From: Sorangium cellulosum
GTDB taxonomy: Bacteria > Myxococcota_A > Polyangia > Polyangiales > Polyangiaceae
Assembly: GCF_004135735.1 (NCBI RefSeq)
Contig: NZ_CP012670.1
Span: 6,216,501 to 6,280,500 of the forward strand
DNA length: 64,000 nucleotides
Direction of reading: 5' to 3'
Shown: positions 16,561 to 26,700 of the stretch, piece after piece
Layout of the letters: each line of letters begins with the position of its first letter
How positions within the stretch are numbered: the first letter of the stretch is position 1
Translations under genes and position numbers: made by a program
The notes under the pieces: generated by a model
Told to the model about the DNA's origin: nothing
Seen by the model: the letters and a program-made list of their open reading frames with translations, nothing else
Database searches by the model: none

Positions 16561-17622
16561 TCAGAGCCTCCAGAGCGCGCAGCCCCAGTGAACGCCGGTC
16601 CCGAGCGCGAGCACCATGGCGAGCTGCCCCGTCTTCAGCCGGCCCGCGCGCATCTCCTCGTCGATCAGGATGGGCACCGTGGCGCCGCTCGTGTTGCCGA
16701 ACCGGTCGATGTTGCTCGGGAGCTTCTCGACGGGCACGCCGAGATCCTTGCGGATGTGCTCGTTGATCCGCCCGTTCGCCTGGTGCGCCAGGAACACGTC
16801 GATGTCGTCGACCGTGATGCCCTGCGCGGCGCAGAGCTCCCGCGCGGTCGCCGGGAGCTTGGTCACCGCGAACTTGAAGAGCTCGCGGCCGTCCATGCGG
16901 GGGATATGGGCGTCGTCCTCGAACGACGTCGGCTTCCAGTAGGGGCGCGCGCGGAAGCCGCCGCCGGGCACGTAGAGCAGCTCGGCGAAGCGCCCGTCGG
17001 AGCAGATCTTGTTGGCGCGGAGGCCCGCGTCGCGATCGGTCGCGCGGAGGACGAGCGCCCCCGAGCCGTCGCCGAACAGGACGGCGAGGTTCCGGTGGCG
17101 GTCCGCGCGCGCGCGGGCCTCCGGCGTGGCGGAGCGGCCGTTCTTCGGATCGAGGGCGCCCCAGTCCTCCCAGGGCATGAAGCCGGCGTGCGCCTCCGCG
17201 CCCACGAACAGGATCGTCCTGGCCGCGCCGGTCTGGACCAGCCCGTCGATCATCTGGAGGCCGAACAGCATGGCGGCGCACTGCTGCCGCACGTCGAGCG
17301 CGGGGACGCCGGGAATGCCGAGCTTCGCGCCGAGCAGCGCACCGGAGCCGGGGAAAATGTAGTCCGGCGTCATCGTGGCGAACACGATGTAATCGATCTC
17401 CGACGCGGGGATGCCCGCCGACTCGATCGCGCGCTTCGCCGCCTCGCACGCGAGATCGCTCACCCCGACGCCATCCGGCGCGTAATGCCGCTGGCGGATG
17501 CCGGAGCGCTGGTAGATCCACTCGTCGGAGGTCGTGATAACCCGCGCGAGGTCGTCGTTGCTGACAGGTTCGCCGGGCGCGTAGTGCCCCGTCCCGATGA
17601 TCTCAAATCCAATCTTGGCCAC
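16561..17622 (-). CDS. 3-oxoacyl-ACP synthase III family protein (FabH-like)
   Basis: Predicted decarboxylating condensing enzyme, 353 residues. The FabH triad is intact: Cys115 in DVRQQCAAM, His280 in FLAHQAN and Asn310 in RFGNTSGAT. TSDEWIYQRSGI and the C-terminal MVLALGTGVHWG are also typical. It is some 35 residues longer than E. coli FabH because of an insertion (about 145-180, Pro/Trp/Arg-rich) before the LFGDGSGA strand, where FabH contacts CoA. It is not in a fab operon, so it may be a specialised starter-condensing enzyme rather than the housekeeping FabH. The start is GTG 17622 behind TAAGG. The upstream 390 bases lack genes. Confidence 0.85.
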   Translation of the reverse strand: MAKIGFEIIGTGHYAPGEPVSNDDLARVITTSDEWIYQRSGIRQRHYAPDGVGVSDLACEAAKRAIESAGIPASEIDYIVFATMTPDYIFPGSGALLGAKLGIPGVPALDVRQQCAAMLFGLQMIDGLVQTGAARTILFVGAEAHAGFMPWEDWGALDPKNGRSATPEARARADRHRNLAVLFGDGSGALVLRATDRDAGLRANKICSDGRFAELLYVPGGGFRARPYWKPTSFEDDAHIPRMDGRELFKFAVTKLPATARELCAAQGITVDDIDVFLAHQANGRINEHIRKDLGVPVEKLPSNIDRFGNTSGATVPILIDEEMRAGRLKTGQLAMVLALGTGVHWGCALWRL

Positions 17623-18013
17623 GGAGATGCCTTACCCGAACTGCACGCCCGCCGCGATGGGGAACCGCACGCCGGGAGCGCGCGATCGACCCCCGCCACG
17701 CCGCGGCGGACGGCCCCCGCAGCACGCGATGGACGGATCAATTGCAGGACGACGGTCCGCGCCGGCGCGCATCCCACGAGGCGCGCCGCGGCGGGGGGAG
17801 CCGCCGGCCGCGGGCGTCGCGGGCCGCCGGCCGCGGGCGTCGCGGGCCGCCGGCCGCGGGCGTCGCGGGCCGCCGGCCGCGGGCGTCGCGGGCCGCCGGC
17901 CGGCTTGACGGTGCTGGTCCCTGCGGATAGCCTGCACGCCCGTGCGGACGGCGGTGGATTTGCCGCTCCCCGCGCCGGCCGGCTCGGGCATCGGACCGCC
18001 GCGCCGGCGGCCG
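17623..18013. other. Intergenic region carrying a 23-bp repeat array
   Basis: A 391-base region upstream of the FabH-like gene and downstream of the cytochrome gene, both on the minus strand. It holds the array at 17801-17903 and otherwise only GC-skewed frames with no recognisable product. Confidence 0.5.
17801..17903. repeat. 23-bp tandem repeat, about 4.5 units
   Basis: CCGCCGGCCGCGGGCGTCGC recurs with an exact 23-base period at 17801, 17824, 17847, 17870 and 17893. Each unit contains a CCGCCGGCCGCGG self-complementary core, so the array can fold into multiple small hairpins. The period is not a multiple of three and the array is non-coding. Confidence 0.9.
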
Positions 18014-18763
18014 TCACGGCTGGTGGTAGAACGCCAGCAGGTCGCCGAGATCCTGCTCGGAGAGGACCTCGAGGGAGAAGGGCGGCATCTGCCCGCCGTA
18101 ACCGACGAACCCGCCGTGCCGGACCTTCTCGACGAACACGAGCCGGCGCTCGGCTTCCGTGTACTCGCCGAGCGGGTGGTCCTCGAACGTGTCGTCGGGC
18201 AGCGCGGGTGCCCGATCGACGAGCCGCCCCTGCCCCGAGCGGGCGCGCCCGTGGCAGGAGGCGCAGGCGCGCTCATGGATGATCTCGCCCCGGCCCGCGT
18301 CGCCGGGCGGCGGCTCGCGCAGCGCGTACACCGGCGTGAACGGGACGGGCTCGGCCGCGGCGCCGTCGGCGGGCAGCGACGCCAGGTAGGCGTACATCGC
18401 CTGCGCGTCGCCGTCGTCCGCGGTCCAGGGCTCGTCCTTCATCATGAAGAAGTAGAGGCAATGGTTGATCGCGCCGAGGAGATCGGCCTCCTGCCCCCCC
18501 CAGTAATACGGACGATCCACGGCGCCGGCGAGCGGCGCGCCCGGGAGGAGGATCGCGTCGCCTGCCTCGCCGGGCTTCGCTTCATGGCACGTCGAGCAAG
18601 CATATTGATTGAAGCGCGACCCCGCGATCGAGGGGTCGCGGAACAGCGCGGCCCCGTGCTCCGCGGCCGTCGCGTCGACGACCCGGATCTCCGGATCGCC
18701 CGGACAGCCGCCCAGCAGCGCCGCGCAGGCGAGCGCCGCCACCGCACCGCCGCGCGCCCTCAT
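18014..18763 (-). CDS. Di-heme c-type cytochrome lipoprotein
   Basis: Predicted periplasmic or surface electron-transfer lipoprotein, 249 residues. The signal peptide ends LLGGC with lipidated Cys20. Two heme c sites are visible, CSTCH at 56-60 and CASCH at 167-171, each in its own small cytochrome domain; GGQMPPFS supplies a likely distal Met ligand for the second. Its ATG overlaps the stop of the upstream beta-propeller gene as ATGA, so the two are translationally coupled and probably act together. The pair resembles the propeller plus di-heme fusion at 49.3-51.6 kb in split form. The electron donor or acceptor cannot be named. Confidence 0.82.
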   Translation of the reverse strand: MRARGGAVAALACAALLGGCPGDPEIRVVDATAAEHGAALFRDPSIAGSRFNQYACSTCHEAKPGEAGDAILLPGAPLAGAVDRPYYWGGQEADLLGAINHCLYFFMMKDEPWTADDGDAQAMYAYLASLPADGAAAEPVPFTPVYALREPPPGDAGRGEIIHERACASCHGRARSGQGRLVDRAPALPDDTFEDHPLGEYTEAERRLVFVEKVRHGGFVGYGGQMPPFSLEVLSEQDLGDLLAFYHQP

Positions 18764-19998
18764 CGCGCCCCCGCGGCGACGCGCACGAACGCGTCGGGAT
18801 AGAGGCCCACCTCGGCCTCGCTGAGCGTCTCCAGCGTCCCGGGAGCGAGCCGGAGCACCTTGCCCGGGGTGGTGGTCTGATCCCCCTCGCAGACGACGAA
18901 GAGCCCGTGCGCCTCGTCGAGCTCCGCGAGGTGCGGCCTGAAGCATTCCCCGCCGAGCTCCCGGGAGACGACGTCGTCGTTCCCCGGGCCCACGCCGACC
19001 AGCGCGATCGTGTCGGGCACCTGCGTCGGCACGTAGACGCCGCTCCCGTCGGGGGTCCACGCGACGAAGTAGGGCGCGCCGATCATGGGGAACCTCCGGG
19101 AATCGTCGAACGTCTCCGACGCGACATCGAAGAAGCGCACCTCCCTGCTCTCGACGTTGCTCACGGCGATGGTCTTCTGATCGGGCGACATGACGGCGGC
19201 GTAAGGCCCGTAGTTGGGGAGGGCGGGGAAGATGGAGGGGCTCGGGCCGACGGGGATGCGCTTCACCTCGGCGTCCGGGTCCGTCAGGTCGACGACCGCC
19301 AAGACGTCCTCGCCATAGCAGGCGACGTATGCGCGGGCGCCGTCCGGGCGCGAGAGGACGATGCCGTGGGCGGCCATGCAGACGGGGATGAACCTCGGCG
19401 CGGCCGAGCCCGAGGGCCGCACGGCGTCGGGATCGATCACCGCGAGCGTCGAGCGCGCCGCCTCGATGTTCCCCGGGTTGTCGAACACACGCTTGAGATC
19501 GTAATGAGAGACGACGACGCGACTGCCGTCCTCCGAGATCACGATATCTCCCGGGTTGGGCTCGACGCGCACCTGCCCGAGGACGCGCAGGTCGTCGAGC
19601 GCGAGCTTCTGGACATAGCCGGCCATCACGCTCTCGCCGTGGCTCGCGTGGGGGCCGATCGCGCCGGAGAGCACGGGATAGGACAGCGCCACGTAGAGCG
19701 CGCCGCCCGCCTCGTCCACGGCGACATGATGGGGCCCGTCGATCGTCACCGGATCCCGGCCCACCGGGTGAACGCCGAACCGCTCCCCCGTCTCCAGGTC
19801 GATGAGGGAGATCGTGTCGGAGCGGCTATCGGTCACCACCCCCATCCCCCCCTCGGGAATCACGATCTCGGGGCGCCGATTCGGGTAAGCGTCCCCCTCG
19901 TAGGCCCCGTAACGGCGTTCGATGATGGGATCGGGCTCGCTGCAGCTCGCCAGCATCGTTGCCGCGAGCGCGCAGCCCAGGAATCGGGAAATGACCAT
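18760..19998 (-). CDS. Beta-propeller (YVTN/NHL-type) lipoprotein
   Basis: Predicted exported protein, 412 residues. The signal ends MLASC, giving lipidated Cys19. The body contains repeated blades of the form DTISLIDLETGERF, GALYVALSYP, SRVVVSHYDLKRVF, RAYVACYGEDVLAVVDLTD, KTIAVSNVESREVRFFDV and SGVYVPTQVPDTIALVGV, consistent with a seven-bladed YVTN-like propeller. Such propellers often precede c-type cytochromes in periplasmic oxidases; here the next gene is a di-heme cytochrome that overlaps it by four bases. ATG 19998 has GAGGTC upstream. A 240-base divergent promoter region separates it from the phosphoesterase gene. Confidence 0.8.
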   Translation of the reverse strand: MVISRFLGCALAATMLASCSEPDPIIERRYGAYEGDAYPNRRPEIVIPEGGMGVVTDSRSDTISLIDLETGERFGVHPVGRDPVTIDGPHHVAVDEAGGALYVALSYPVLSGAIGPHASHGESVMAGYVQKLALDDLRVLGQVRVEPNPGDIVISEDGSRVVVSHYDLKRVFDNPGNIEAARSTLAVIDPDAVRPSGSAAPRFIPVCMAAHGIVLSRPDGARAYVACYGEDVLAVVDLTDPDAEVKRIPVGPSPSIFPALPNYGPYAAVMSPDQKTIAVSNVESREVRFFDVASETFDDSRRFPMIGAPYFVAWTPDGSGVYVPTQVPDTIALVGVGPGNDDVVSRELGGECFRPHLAELDEAHGLFVVCEGDQTTTPGKVLRLAPGTLETLSEAEVGLYPDAFVRVAAGAR

Positions 19999-20240
19999 GG
20001 CTGACCTCGAGAAGAGCCCGGCGCGCGGACGCGCCGCAGCGTAGCAGCAACCACCGCGAAGGCCGCGAACCGCCCGCCATGGCGTACGCCGCCCCGGCCG
20101 GAGCAGCGCGACGCCGCGCCGTGCCCTTCACTGTGGCTCATACCACGCAAGTCCATGACAATCTCCACTCTCCTGGATGACCCGTCTCCCGGGAGCGTCT
20201 CTACCGTATTGGTGAACTTTTCTTGATCTAACGCTTGCTC

Positions 20241-21872
20241 ATGGTCATGGATGCAGCGATGAGCCAGACACGAGCAGTGCGCCCCGGAACGGCAGAGCGC
20301 GGTCGCCCGCTCCGCCCGTTGCCCGGGCGCGCCCGACCCGAGCGCGCCGCGGCGTCCTTTCTCTCCCTCGCGCTCGCGGCCTGCGCGCCGGAGGACGCCG
20401 CCGCGCCGCTGTACGCGCCGACGCCGCTGCCGCCGCTCGACGGCGCGCCGCCGCTCTCGACCGAGCGCACCCTGACGCCGCTCTCCGCGGTGCTCGATCC
20501 GCCCAGGAACCCCGCGGTCCCGGAGGAGATCGAGGCGATGCTCGCCGCGGGCCACGGCGAGCTCGGGATCGCGCCCGGGCAGCCGCTCGTGCCGGCGACG
20601 CTCGACGGCGCGCCCGCGCCGCCGCGCGGCCCGGCGCCGCGGCGGCTCACCCGCTTCGTCCACCTCGCCGACACCCAGCTCGCCGACGACGAGTCGCCCG
20701 CGCGGCTCGCGGTCTTCGACTCGCCCGGCCCGTTCGCCTCGGCGTTCCGCCCGCAGGAAGGGCACGAGTGCCGGATCCTCAACGCCGCCGTGCGGACCAT
20801 CAACGCGCTCCACAGGAGCACGCCGATCGATTTCGTCCTGCTCGGCGGCGACAACGCCGACAGCGCGCAGACGAACGAGATCTCGTGGTTCATGGCCATC
20901 CTCGACGGGGCCGAGCGCGTCGAGTGCGACTCGGGCGCCGACGACGACCCCGTGCAGGGCCCGGACAACGATCCCAAAGATCCGTTCTTCGCCGAGGGGC
21001 TCGCGGTGCCGTGGCGCTGGGTGACCGGCAACCACGATGTCCTGCACCAGGGGAGCTTCCCGGTGGACGACCGCGAGGCGCTCGCGATCGGGAGCCTCTC
21101 GGACGGCGGGACGCGCGACTGGTCGCTCCCCGGCGCGCCGGTGATCACGGGCGAGGTCGTCCCCGACCCGGGGCGAGCGCTCCTCCGCCGCCCTGCCCTG
21201 CTCGATCGGGTCGCGGCGGCGGGCGATGGACACGGGATCGGGCCCGCCGAGCGCGCGTACGGGAAGGCGTTCTACACGTTCGACGTGGAGGACACGCCGG
21301 TTCGCGTCGTCGTGCTCGACACGGCCTCCGAGGCCGGCGGCCCGACGGGCGTGATCCTCGAGGAGGACGTCGAGCGGTTCATCCGCCCGGCGCTCGATCG
21401 CGCGAAGAGCGAGCGCAAGTGGGTCATCCTCACGTCCCACCACGGCGCGCGCCTGCTCGGGGACGGCGCCTTCTCGCCGGCGGGCGCCGCCGCGCAGCCC
21501 GGCGCGCTCAGCGCGGAGGCGTGGCGAGCGCTCGTGGGCGAGTACGACAACGTCCTCCTCCACCTCGCCGGGCACACCCACGAGCACCGGGTGACCCGGG
21601 CCGAGCCGCCCGGCGGCCACGCGTACTGGGAGCTCGAGACCTCCGCGCTCGCGGACTATCCCAGCCAGCTCCGCGTCCTCGAGATCTGGGACGAGGACAA
21701 CGGCTTCGTGGCCATCCGGGGGGTCGCCCTCGACTACGCGGTCGACGGCGACCCGGTCGCCGAGGAGGGACGCCGCCGGGCCATCGTCGATTTCACGTCC
21801 GGGTTCGGCTCCGACGGGAGCGGCGATCCCGCGTGGCGCAACGTCGAGCTCTGGATCGAGCGGCCCGACTGA
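20241..21872 (+). CDS. Exported calcineurin-like metallophosphoesterase
   Basis: Predicted dinuclear-metal phosphoesterase, about 543 residues. The N-terminal region has an Arg-rich leader and a hydrophobic segment ending SLALAAC, a lipobox with Cys near residue 48. Metal-ligand motifs are in order: FVHLADTQLAD (first Asp; Thr-Gln replaces the usual x-His), LLGGDNAD, VTGNHD, LTSHHGA and LAGHTHEHR. The Asp-x-His to Asp-x-Gln change in the first motif is seen in some secreted members. The start is unclear: TTG 20235 and ATGs 20241, 20247 and 20259 are in frame with no strong ribosome site. It is divergent from the propeller-cytochrome operon and may belong to the same envelope function. Substrate unknown. 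Confidence 0.78.
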   Translation: MVMDAAMSQTRAVRPGTAERGRPLRPLPGRARPERAAASFLSLALAACAPEDAAAPLYAPTPLPPLDGAPPLSTERTLTPLSAVLDPPRNPAVPEEIEAMLAAGHGELGIAPGQPLVPATLDGAPAPPRGPAPRRLTRFVHLADTQLADDESPARLAVFDSPGPFASAFRPQEGHECRILNAAVRTINALHRSTPIDFVLLGGDNADSAQTNEISWFMAILDGAERVECDSGADDDPVQGPDNDPKDPFFAEGLAVPWRWVTGNHDVLHQGSFPVDDREALAIGSLSDGGTRDWSLPGAPVITGEVVPDPGRALLRRPALLDRVAAAGDGHGIGPAERAYGKAFYTFDVEDTPVRVVVLDTASEAGGPTGVILEEDVERFIRPALDRAKSERKWVILTSHHGARLLGDGAFSPAGAAAQPGALSAEAWRALVGEYDNVLLHLAGHTHEHRVTRAEPPGGHAYWELETSALADYPSQLRVLEIWDEDNGFVAIRGVALDYAVDGDPVAEEGRRRAIVDFTSGFGSDGSGDPAWRNVELWIERPD

Positions 21873-21890
21873 GCCGGCGCGCGCGCCGGC
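21873..21890. terminator. Palindrome between convergent genes
   Basis: GCCGGCGCGCGCGCCGGC is a perfect 18-base palindrome starting immediately after the phosphoesterase stop codon. Only 31 bases separate the convergent stops. It could serve as a bidirectional transcript end, although it lacks T-runs. Confidence 0.4.
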
Positions 21891-21903
21891 CGCGGGCCCC
21901 GGC

Positions 21904-22644
21904 TCACCCCTCGTCGCGCAGCGGCACCGTCTCCTTCAGCTCGATCGACAGCGGAGGATCGATCCCCCGGCGGATCGCGGCGGCCATCATGTGCTGCGCC
22001 GAGGGGCGGTAGAGCGCGAACTGCCACGCGGCGCGGTCGTCCGCGAGCCGCGGATCGAACGAGATGCCGATCGAGGGGCCGTCGTCCAGGTGGAACGAGA
22101 AGTGGTCGAGCGGTATCGCGAGCCCCATCCCGCGCGCCTTGATGTACGACTCCTTGAGCGTCCAGTACTCGAAGAAGCGCGCCCGTCGCGCCGCCTCCGG
22201 CTGCGCGTGGAGCGCGCGCACCTCGGCGGGCGAGAAGAACCGATCCGCGATGTCGACCGTGCTGCTCGCGCGCCCGGTGTCCTCGACGTCGACGCCGACG
22301 TCGCGATCCATCGCGACCAGGCAGGCGATGAGCCCCCGCGTGTTGGACAGGTTGAACCGGAGCGGCGGCGCGCCCGGCGGGCCGGCGATCTGCGGGCGGC
22401 CGTACTCGTTGCGGACGAACGACCACGCCTCGGGCGCCACCCTCGCGTACCGGGAGAGGACCGAGCGCACGAGCGCCCGGGTGAGCAGGTACTCGTGCCG
22501 GTTCTCGGCGAAGAGGAAGCGCGCCTGCCGCTCCGCCTCGTCCGGCGAGAGCAGCCGGTGGTACGCGGCGAGCAGCGCCTCGTCGCGGACCGCATCCGAG
22601 AAGACGTACCAGAGGTGCGCGACACCGGGACCGAGCTCGAGCAT
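21904..22644 (-). CDS. Sfp/PptT-type 4'-phosphopantetheinyl transferase
   Basis: Predicted enzyme that moves 4'-phosphopantetheine from CoA to a Ser on acyl or peptidyl carrier proteins, as needed for polyketide and peptide synthesis. At 246 residues it is the pseudo-dimeric Sfp type. Signature residues are present: Asp119 and Glu121 in GVDVED (Mg-binding), FFSPAEV, and WTLKESYIKARG with Lys164-Glu165. NLSNTRGL matches the N-terminal half signature. Its ATG directly follows the stop of the upstream phosphoesterase (TAG-ATG), so the two should be translationally coupled. Broad carrier-protein specificity is usual for this class. Confidence 0.92.
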   Translation of the reverse strand: MLELGPGVAHLWYVFSDAVRDEALLAAYHRLLSPDEAERQARFLFAENRHEYLLTRALVRSVLSRYARVAPEAWSFVRNEYGRPQIAGPPGAPPLRFNLSNTRGLIACLVAMDRDVGVDVEDTGRASSTVDIADRFFSPAEVRALHAQPEAARRARFFEYWTLKESYIKARGMGLAIPLDHFSFHLDDGPSIGISFDPRLADDRAAWQFALYRPSAQHMMAAAIRRGIDPPLSIELKETVPLRDEG

Positions 22645-23484
22645 CTACGCCCCCAGCGAAGCCGAGCGGACCGGCCCTGGCAAGATCTCCCGCACGCAGC
22701 TGTCGACCGTGCGGTGGGCGGGCCGCTGCCGCGGGTAGCCGAACGACACCTCCTCGAAGCGGACGCCATCGATCCAGTCGGTGCGGGGGATATGGAGGTG
22801 GCCGGACACGACCACCCGCGCGCGAAACCGCGTGTGCCAGTCGTGCGTGCGCCGCGTCCCGCACCAGATCGAGAAGCGCGGGATACGCCAGAGGCGCACG
22901 AGCTCTTCGCGGAGCGGGAAGTGGTTGATGAGCACGGTAGGGTGCTCCTGGATGGCCGCGAGTCGCGCCTCCGTCTCGGCGAGCCGGGCCCGGCACCACG
23001 CCGGCCGGCTCTCGTACGGGCTCGGGTCGAGCAGCTCCTCGTCCGTGCAGAGGACGCCGCTCTCCATCGCCCACGCCACCGCGCCGCCCTCGGGCACGCC
23101 GGCGGGCCGGAAGCTGTAGTCGTAGAGCAGGAACAGGGGCGCCAGCACGTGCGGCCCGCCCTCGCCCTCCCAGACCACGTACGGGTCCTCCGGCGTGATC
23201 ACGCCGCGGCTCCGGCAGAGCGCGACCAGCCGATCGTACCGGTCCCGCCCGCGCGGCACGCCGCGCTCCCGCGGCAGCGCGTAGAGCTCGTGGTTGCCCG
23301 GGACCCACACGAGCTGCTTGAACCGCGGCCCCAGCGTGTCGAGCACGTAGAGCAGGTGCTCCTCCGTCTCCCCGAGGTCGCCGGCGAGGATGAGCCAGTC
23401 ATCCGGCCGCGGCGTCATGCGCGCGATCGCCCACCGGTTCTCTGCATAGCCGACGTGGAGATCACTGAGCGCGAAGAGCTTCAT
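22645..23484 (-). CDS. Metallophosphoesterase coupled to the phosphopantetheinyl transferase (PptH-like)
   Basis: Predicted cytosolic calcineurin-like phosphoesterase, 279 residues. All metal motifs are clear: SDLHVG with Asp8 and His10, LAGDLGE, VPGNHELYA, INHFPL and VSGHLHI. No signal peptide. It is the first gene of a two-gene unit whose second gene is the phosphopantetheinyl transferase, with no bases between them. In Mycobacterium tuberculosis the same order is Rv2795c-Rv2794c, where PptH removes 4'-phosphopantetheine from carrier proteins and opposes PptT. By context I infer the same job here. ATG 23484 (MKLFALSDLH) is preferred over GTG 23496. No strong ribosome site is visible. Confidence 0.78.
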   Translation of the reverse strand: MKLFALSDLHVGYAENRWAIARMTPRPDDWLILAGDLGETEEHLLYVLDTLGPRFKQLVWVPGNHELYALPRERGVPRGRDRYDRLVALCRSRGVITPEDPYVVWEGEGGPHVLAPLFLLYDYSFRPAGVPEGGAVAWAMESGVLCTDEELLDPSPYESRPAWCRARLAETEARLAAIQEHPTVLINHFPLREELVRLWRIPRFSIWCGTRRTHDWHTRFRARVVVSGHLHIPRTDWIDGVRFEEVSFGYPRQRPAHRTVDSCVREILPGPVRSASLGA

Positions 23485-23713
23485 CGTCGATGACACGTGG
23501 CCGGCGCCGCGCCAGCGGACCGCCCGGCCCTACCCACACCACGAGCGACGGCGGGCGTCCACTGCCGAGCGCGGCGCGCCGCCCGGCTCCGGCCCTGGAG
23601 AGGGGGTGCGCTCGCCGAATTTTTCGGCGCGGTTCTGCCGATGCTGGCGCGCCGCATCAACTAGGGCTCCAATCCTCGTGCCACATGTGCTACGCGCGTG
23701 TGAAGTCTGCACC

Positions 23714-26700
23714 ATGCCTCTGCCCCAACGACAAGGTCTTTACGATCCGGCTTTCGAACACGACGCATGCGGACTCGGATTCGTCGCCACGCTCCGCCGT
23801 GAAGCGACGCACGAGGTCGTCTGCCAAGCGCTCGAGATCCTTGAAAATCTAACCCATCGCGGCGCCGCGGGCTGCGACCCCTGCACCGGCGACGGAGCGG
23901 GCGTCCTCCTGCAGATCCCGCACGAGCTGTACGCCGCGTCCCTCGCGGCCCAGGGGATCGAGCTGCCGGCGCCCGGCGACTACGCGGTGGCGACGGCGTT
24001 CTTCTCGCAGAGCCCGTCTCGGCGCCGCCAGTGCGAGGCGATCCTCGAGGCCGCGGTCGTGCACCACGGCCAGCGCGTCATCGGCTGGCGCGACGTCCCC
24101 ATCGACGACGCGGCGATCGGCCCGGTGGCGCGCGACTCGCGCCCCGCGATCCGGCAGCTGTTCATCGGCAGGGTCGCGCCGAAGCAGTCGTTCGAGCAGG
24201 TCCTCTACGCGATCCGCAAGCGCGCCGGCCGCATCGCCCACGCCGACGACTTCTACATCACCTCGTGCTCATCGCGGACGGTCGTCTACAAGGGCCTGAT
24301 GCTCGCGGAGCAGGTCGCGGCGTTCTACCCCGACCTGTCCGACCGCCGCGCGGTGTCGCGGCTCGCGATGGTCCACTCGCGCTTCTCCACGAACACGTTC
24401 CCCACCTGGGAGCGCGCGCACCCCTACCGGGTCATCGCGCACAACGGCGAGATCAACACCGTGCGCGGCAACACCGCGTGGATGTCGGCGCGCGAGGCGC
24501 TGCTCAAGAGCGATGTCTTCACCAACGCGATCGAGGACTTCAAGCCGATCATCCGCCCCGGCGGCTCGGACTCGTCCGCGCTCGACAACGTGGTCGACTT
24601 CCTGCTCGCGAGCGGCCGGTCCTTGCCGCACGTGATGATGATGCTCGTGCCCGAGGCCTGGGCGCACGACCCGGACATGTCGTCCGAGAAGAAGGCGTTC
24701 TACGAGTACCACGGCTGCCTGATCGAGCCCTGGGACGGCCCGGCAGCGCTGTGCTTCACGGACGGACAGCTCATCGGCGCGACGCTCGACCGCAACGGCC
24801 TGCGCCCCGCGAAGTACGTCGTGACGGGCGACGGGCTCGTCGTGCTCGCGAGCGAGTTCGGCGTGCTCGACATCGAGCCGTCGCGCGTCATCCAGAAGGG
24901 CCGGCTCCAGCCGGGCAAGATGTTCCTCGTCGACACGGCCGAGGGGCGCGTCGTCAGCGACGACGAGATCAAGCGCCGCGTCGCGACGCAGAAGCCGTAC
25001 GCCGCGTGGGTCGCCGAGAACAAGATCGACCTGCGCGCCCTCGAGGACGTGCCGAGCCTCTACACCATCCCGCACGCGGAGCTCCGGACCCTGCAGCAGG
25101 CCTTCGGCTACACCGAGGAGGATCTCAAGATGATCCTCTCGGCCATGGCCAGCCTCGGGGAGGAGCCGGTCGGCTCGATGGGCGTCGACATCCCGCTCGC
25201 CGTCCTGTCCGAGAAGCCGCAGCTGCTCTTCCGCTACTTCAAGCAGCTGTTCGCCCAGGTCACGAACCCGCCGATCGATCCGCTCCGCGAGGAGATCGTG
25301 ATGTCGCTCGTGAGCTGCGTCGGCGGCGAGGGCAACCTCCTCGAGGAGACGCCGCGCCAGTGCCGCATGCTCGAGCTGCCGCACCCGATCCTCACGCAGG
25401 ACGATCTGTCCAAGCTGCGCAAGAACGTCTTCCCGGACTTCCGCGCGGCCACGCTGCCGATGTACTTCCCGGTCGACGGCGACCCGGAGGACAACCTGCG
25501 GAGCGCCCTCGCGAAGCTCTGCAAGGACGCGAGCCGCGCGATCGCCGACGGCGCGAGCATCCTCATCCTCAGCGACCGCGGCATCGACGAGACGCTCGCC
25601 CCCATCCCGAGCCTGCTCGCGGTGGGCGCCGTGCACCACCACCTCATCAACGAGGGGACCCGCACGCGCGCCGGCATCATCGTGGAGACGGGCGAGGCGC
25701 GCGAGGTCGGCCACATGGCGCTGCTCATCGGCTACGGCGCGGGCGCGGTGAACCCGTACATGGCGTTCGAGTCGATCGCGGCGATGTGCCGCGACAAGAC
25801 GCTCGGCCCCGACCTCTCGCCCTCCGCGGCGAGCGCCCGGTACGTGAAGGCGCTCAAGAAGGGCATCCTGAAGATCATGTCGAAGATGGGGATCAGCGCG
25901 CTCTCCAGCTACCAGGGCGCGCAGATCTTCGAGGCGATCGGCATCGATCAGGTCGTCATCGACGCGTACTTCACCGGCACGGCGTCGCGCATCCGCGGCG
26001 TGGGGCTGCGGGAGATCGCGAACGAGGCGCTCGCGCGCCACCACGACGCGTACAGCGAGCGGGCGGGCCCGACGCTCCGGGTCGGCGGTCACCACCACTT
26101 CCGCGTGACCGGCGAGCGACACCTCTGGACGCCGCAGTCCATCTCCTCGCTCCAGCGGGCGGTCCGCCTGAAGGACGCCAGGAGCTACGGCGAGTACGCC
26201 GCGCTCATCAACGAACAGCAAGAGCACCCGATGTCGCTCCGCGGGCTGTGGGACTTCAAGCCCGCGGGCCCGCCGGTGCCGATCGAGGAGGTGGAGCCCG
26301 CCGCCTCGCTCGTGAAGCGCTTCGCCACGGGCGCCATGTCCTTCGGGAGCATCTCGGCGGAGGCGCACGAGACGCTCGCCGTCGCGATGAACCGCATCGG
26401 CGCGCGGTCGAACACCGGCGAGGGCGGCGAGGACCCGCGGCGCTTCCTCCCGCTCGAGAACGGCGACTCGAAGCGCAGCTCGGTGAAGCAGGTCGCCTCG
26501 GGGCGGTTCGGCGTCACGGCCGAGTACCTCGTCAACGCCGACGAGCTGCAGATCAAGATGGCGCAGGGGGCCAAGCCCGGCGAGGGCGGCCAGCTCCCCG
26601 GCCACAAGGTCGACGCGGTGATCGCGAAGGTGCGCCACTCGACCCCCGGCGTGACGCTCATCTCGCCGCCGCCGCACCACGACATCTACTCGATCGAGGA

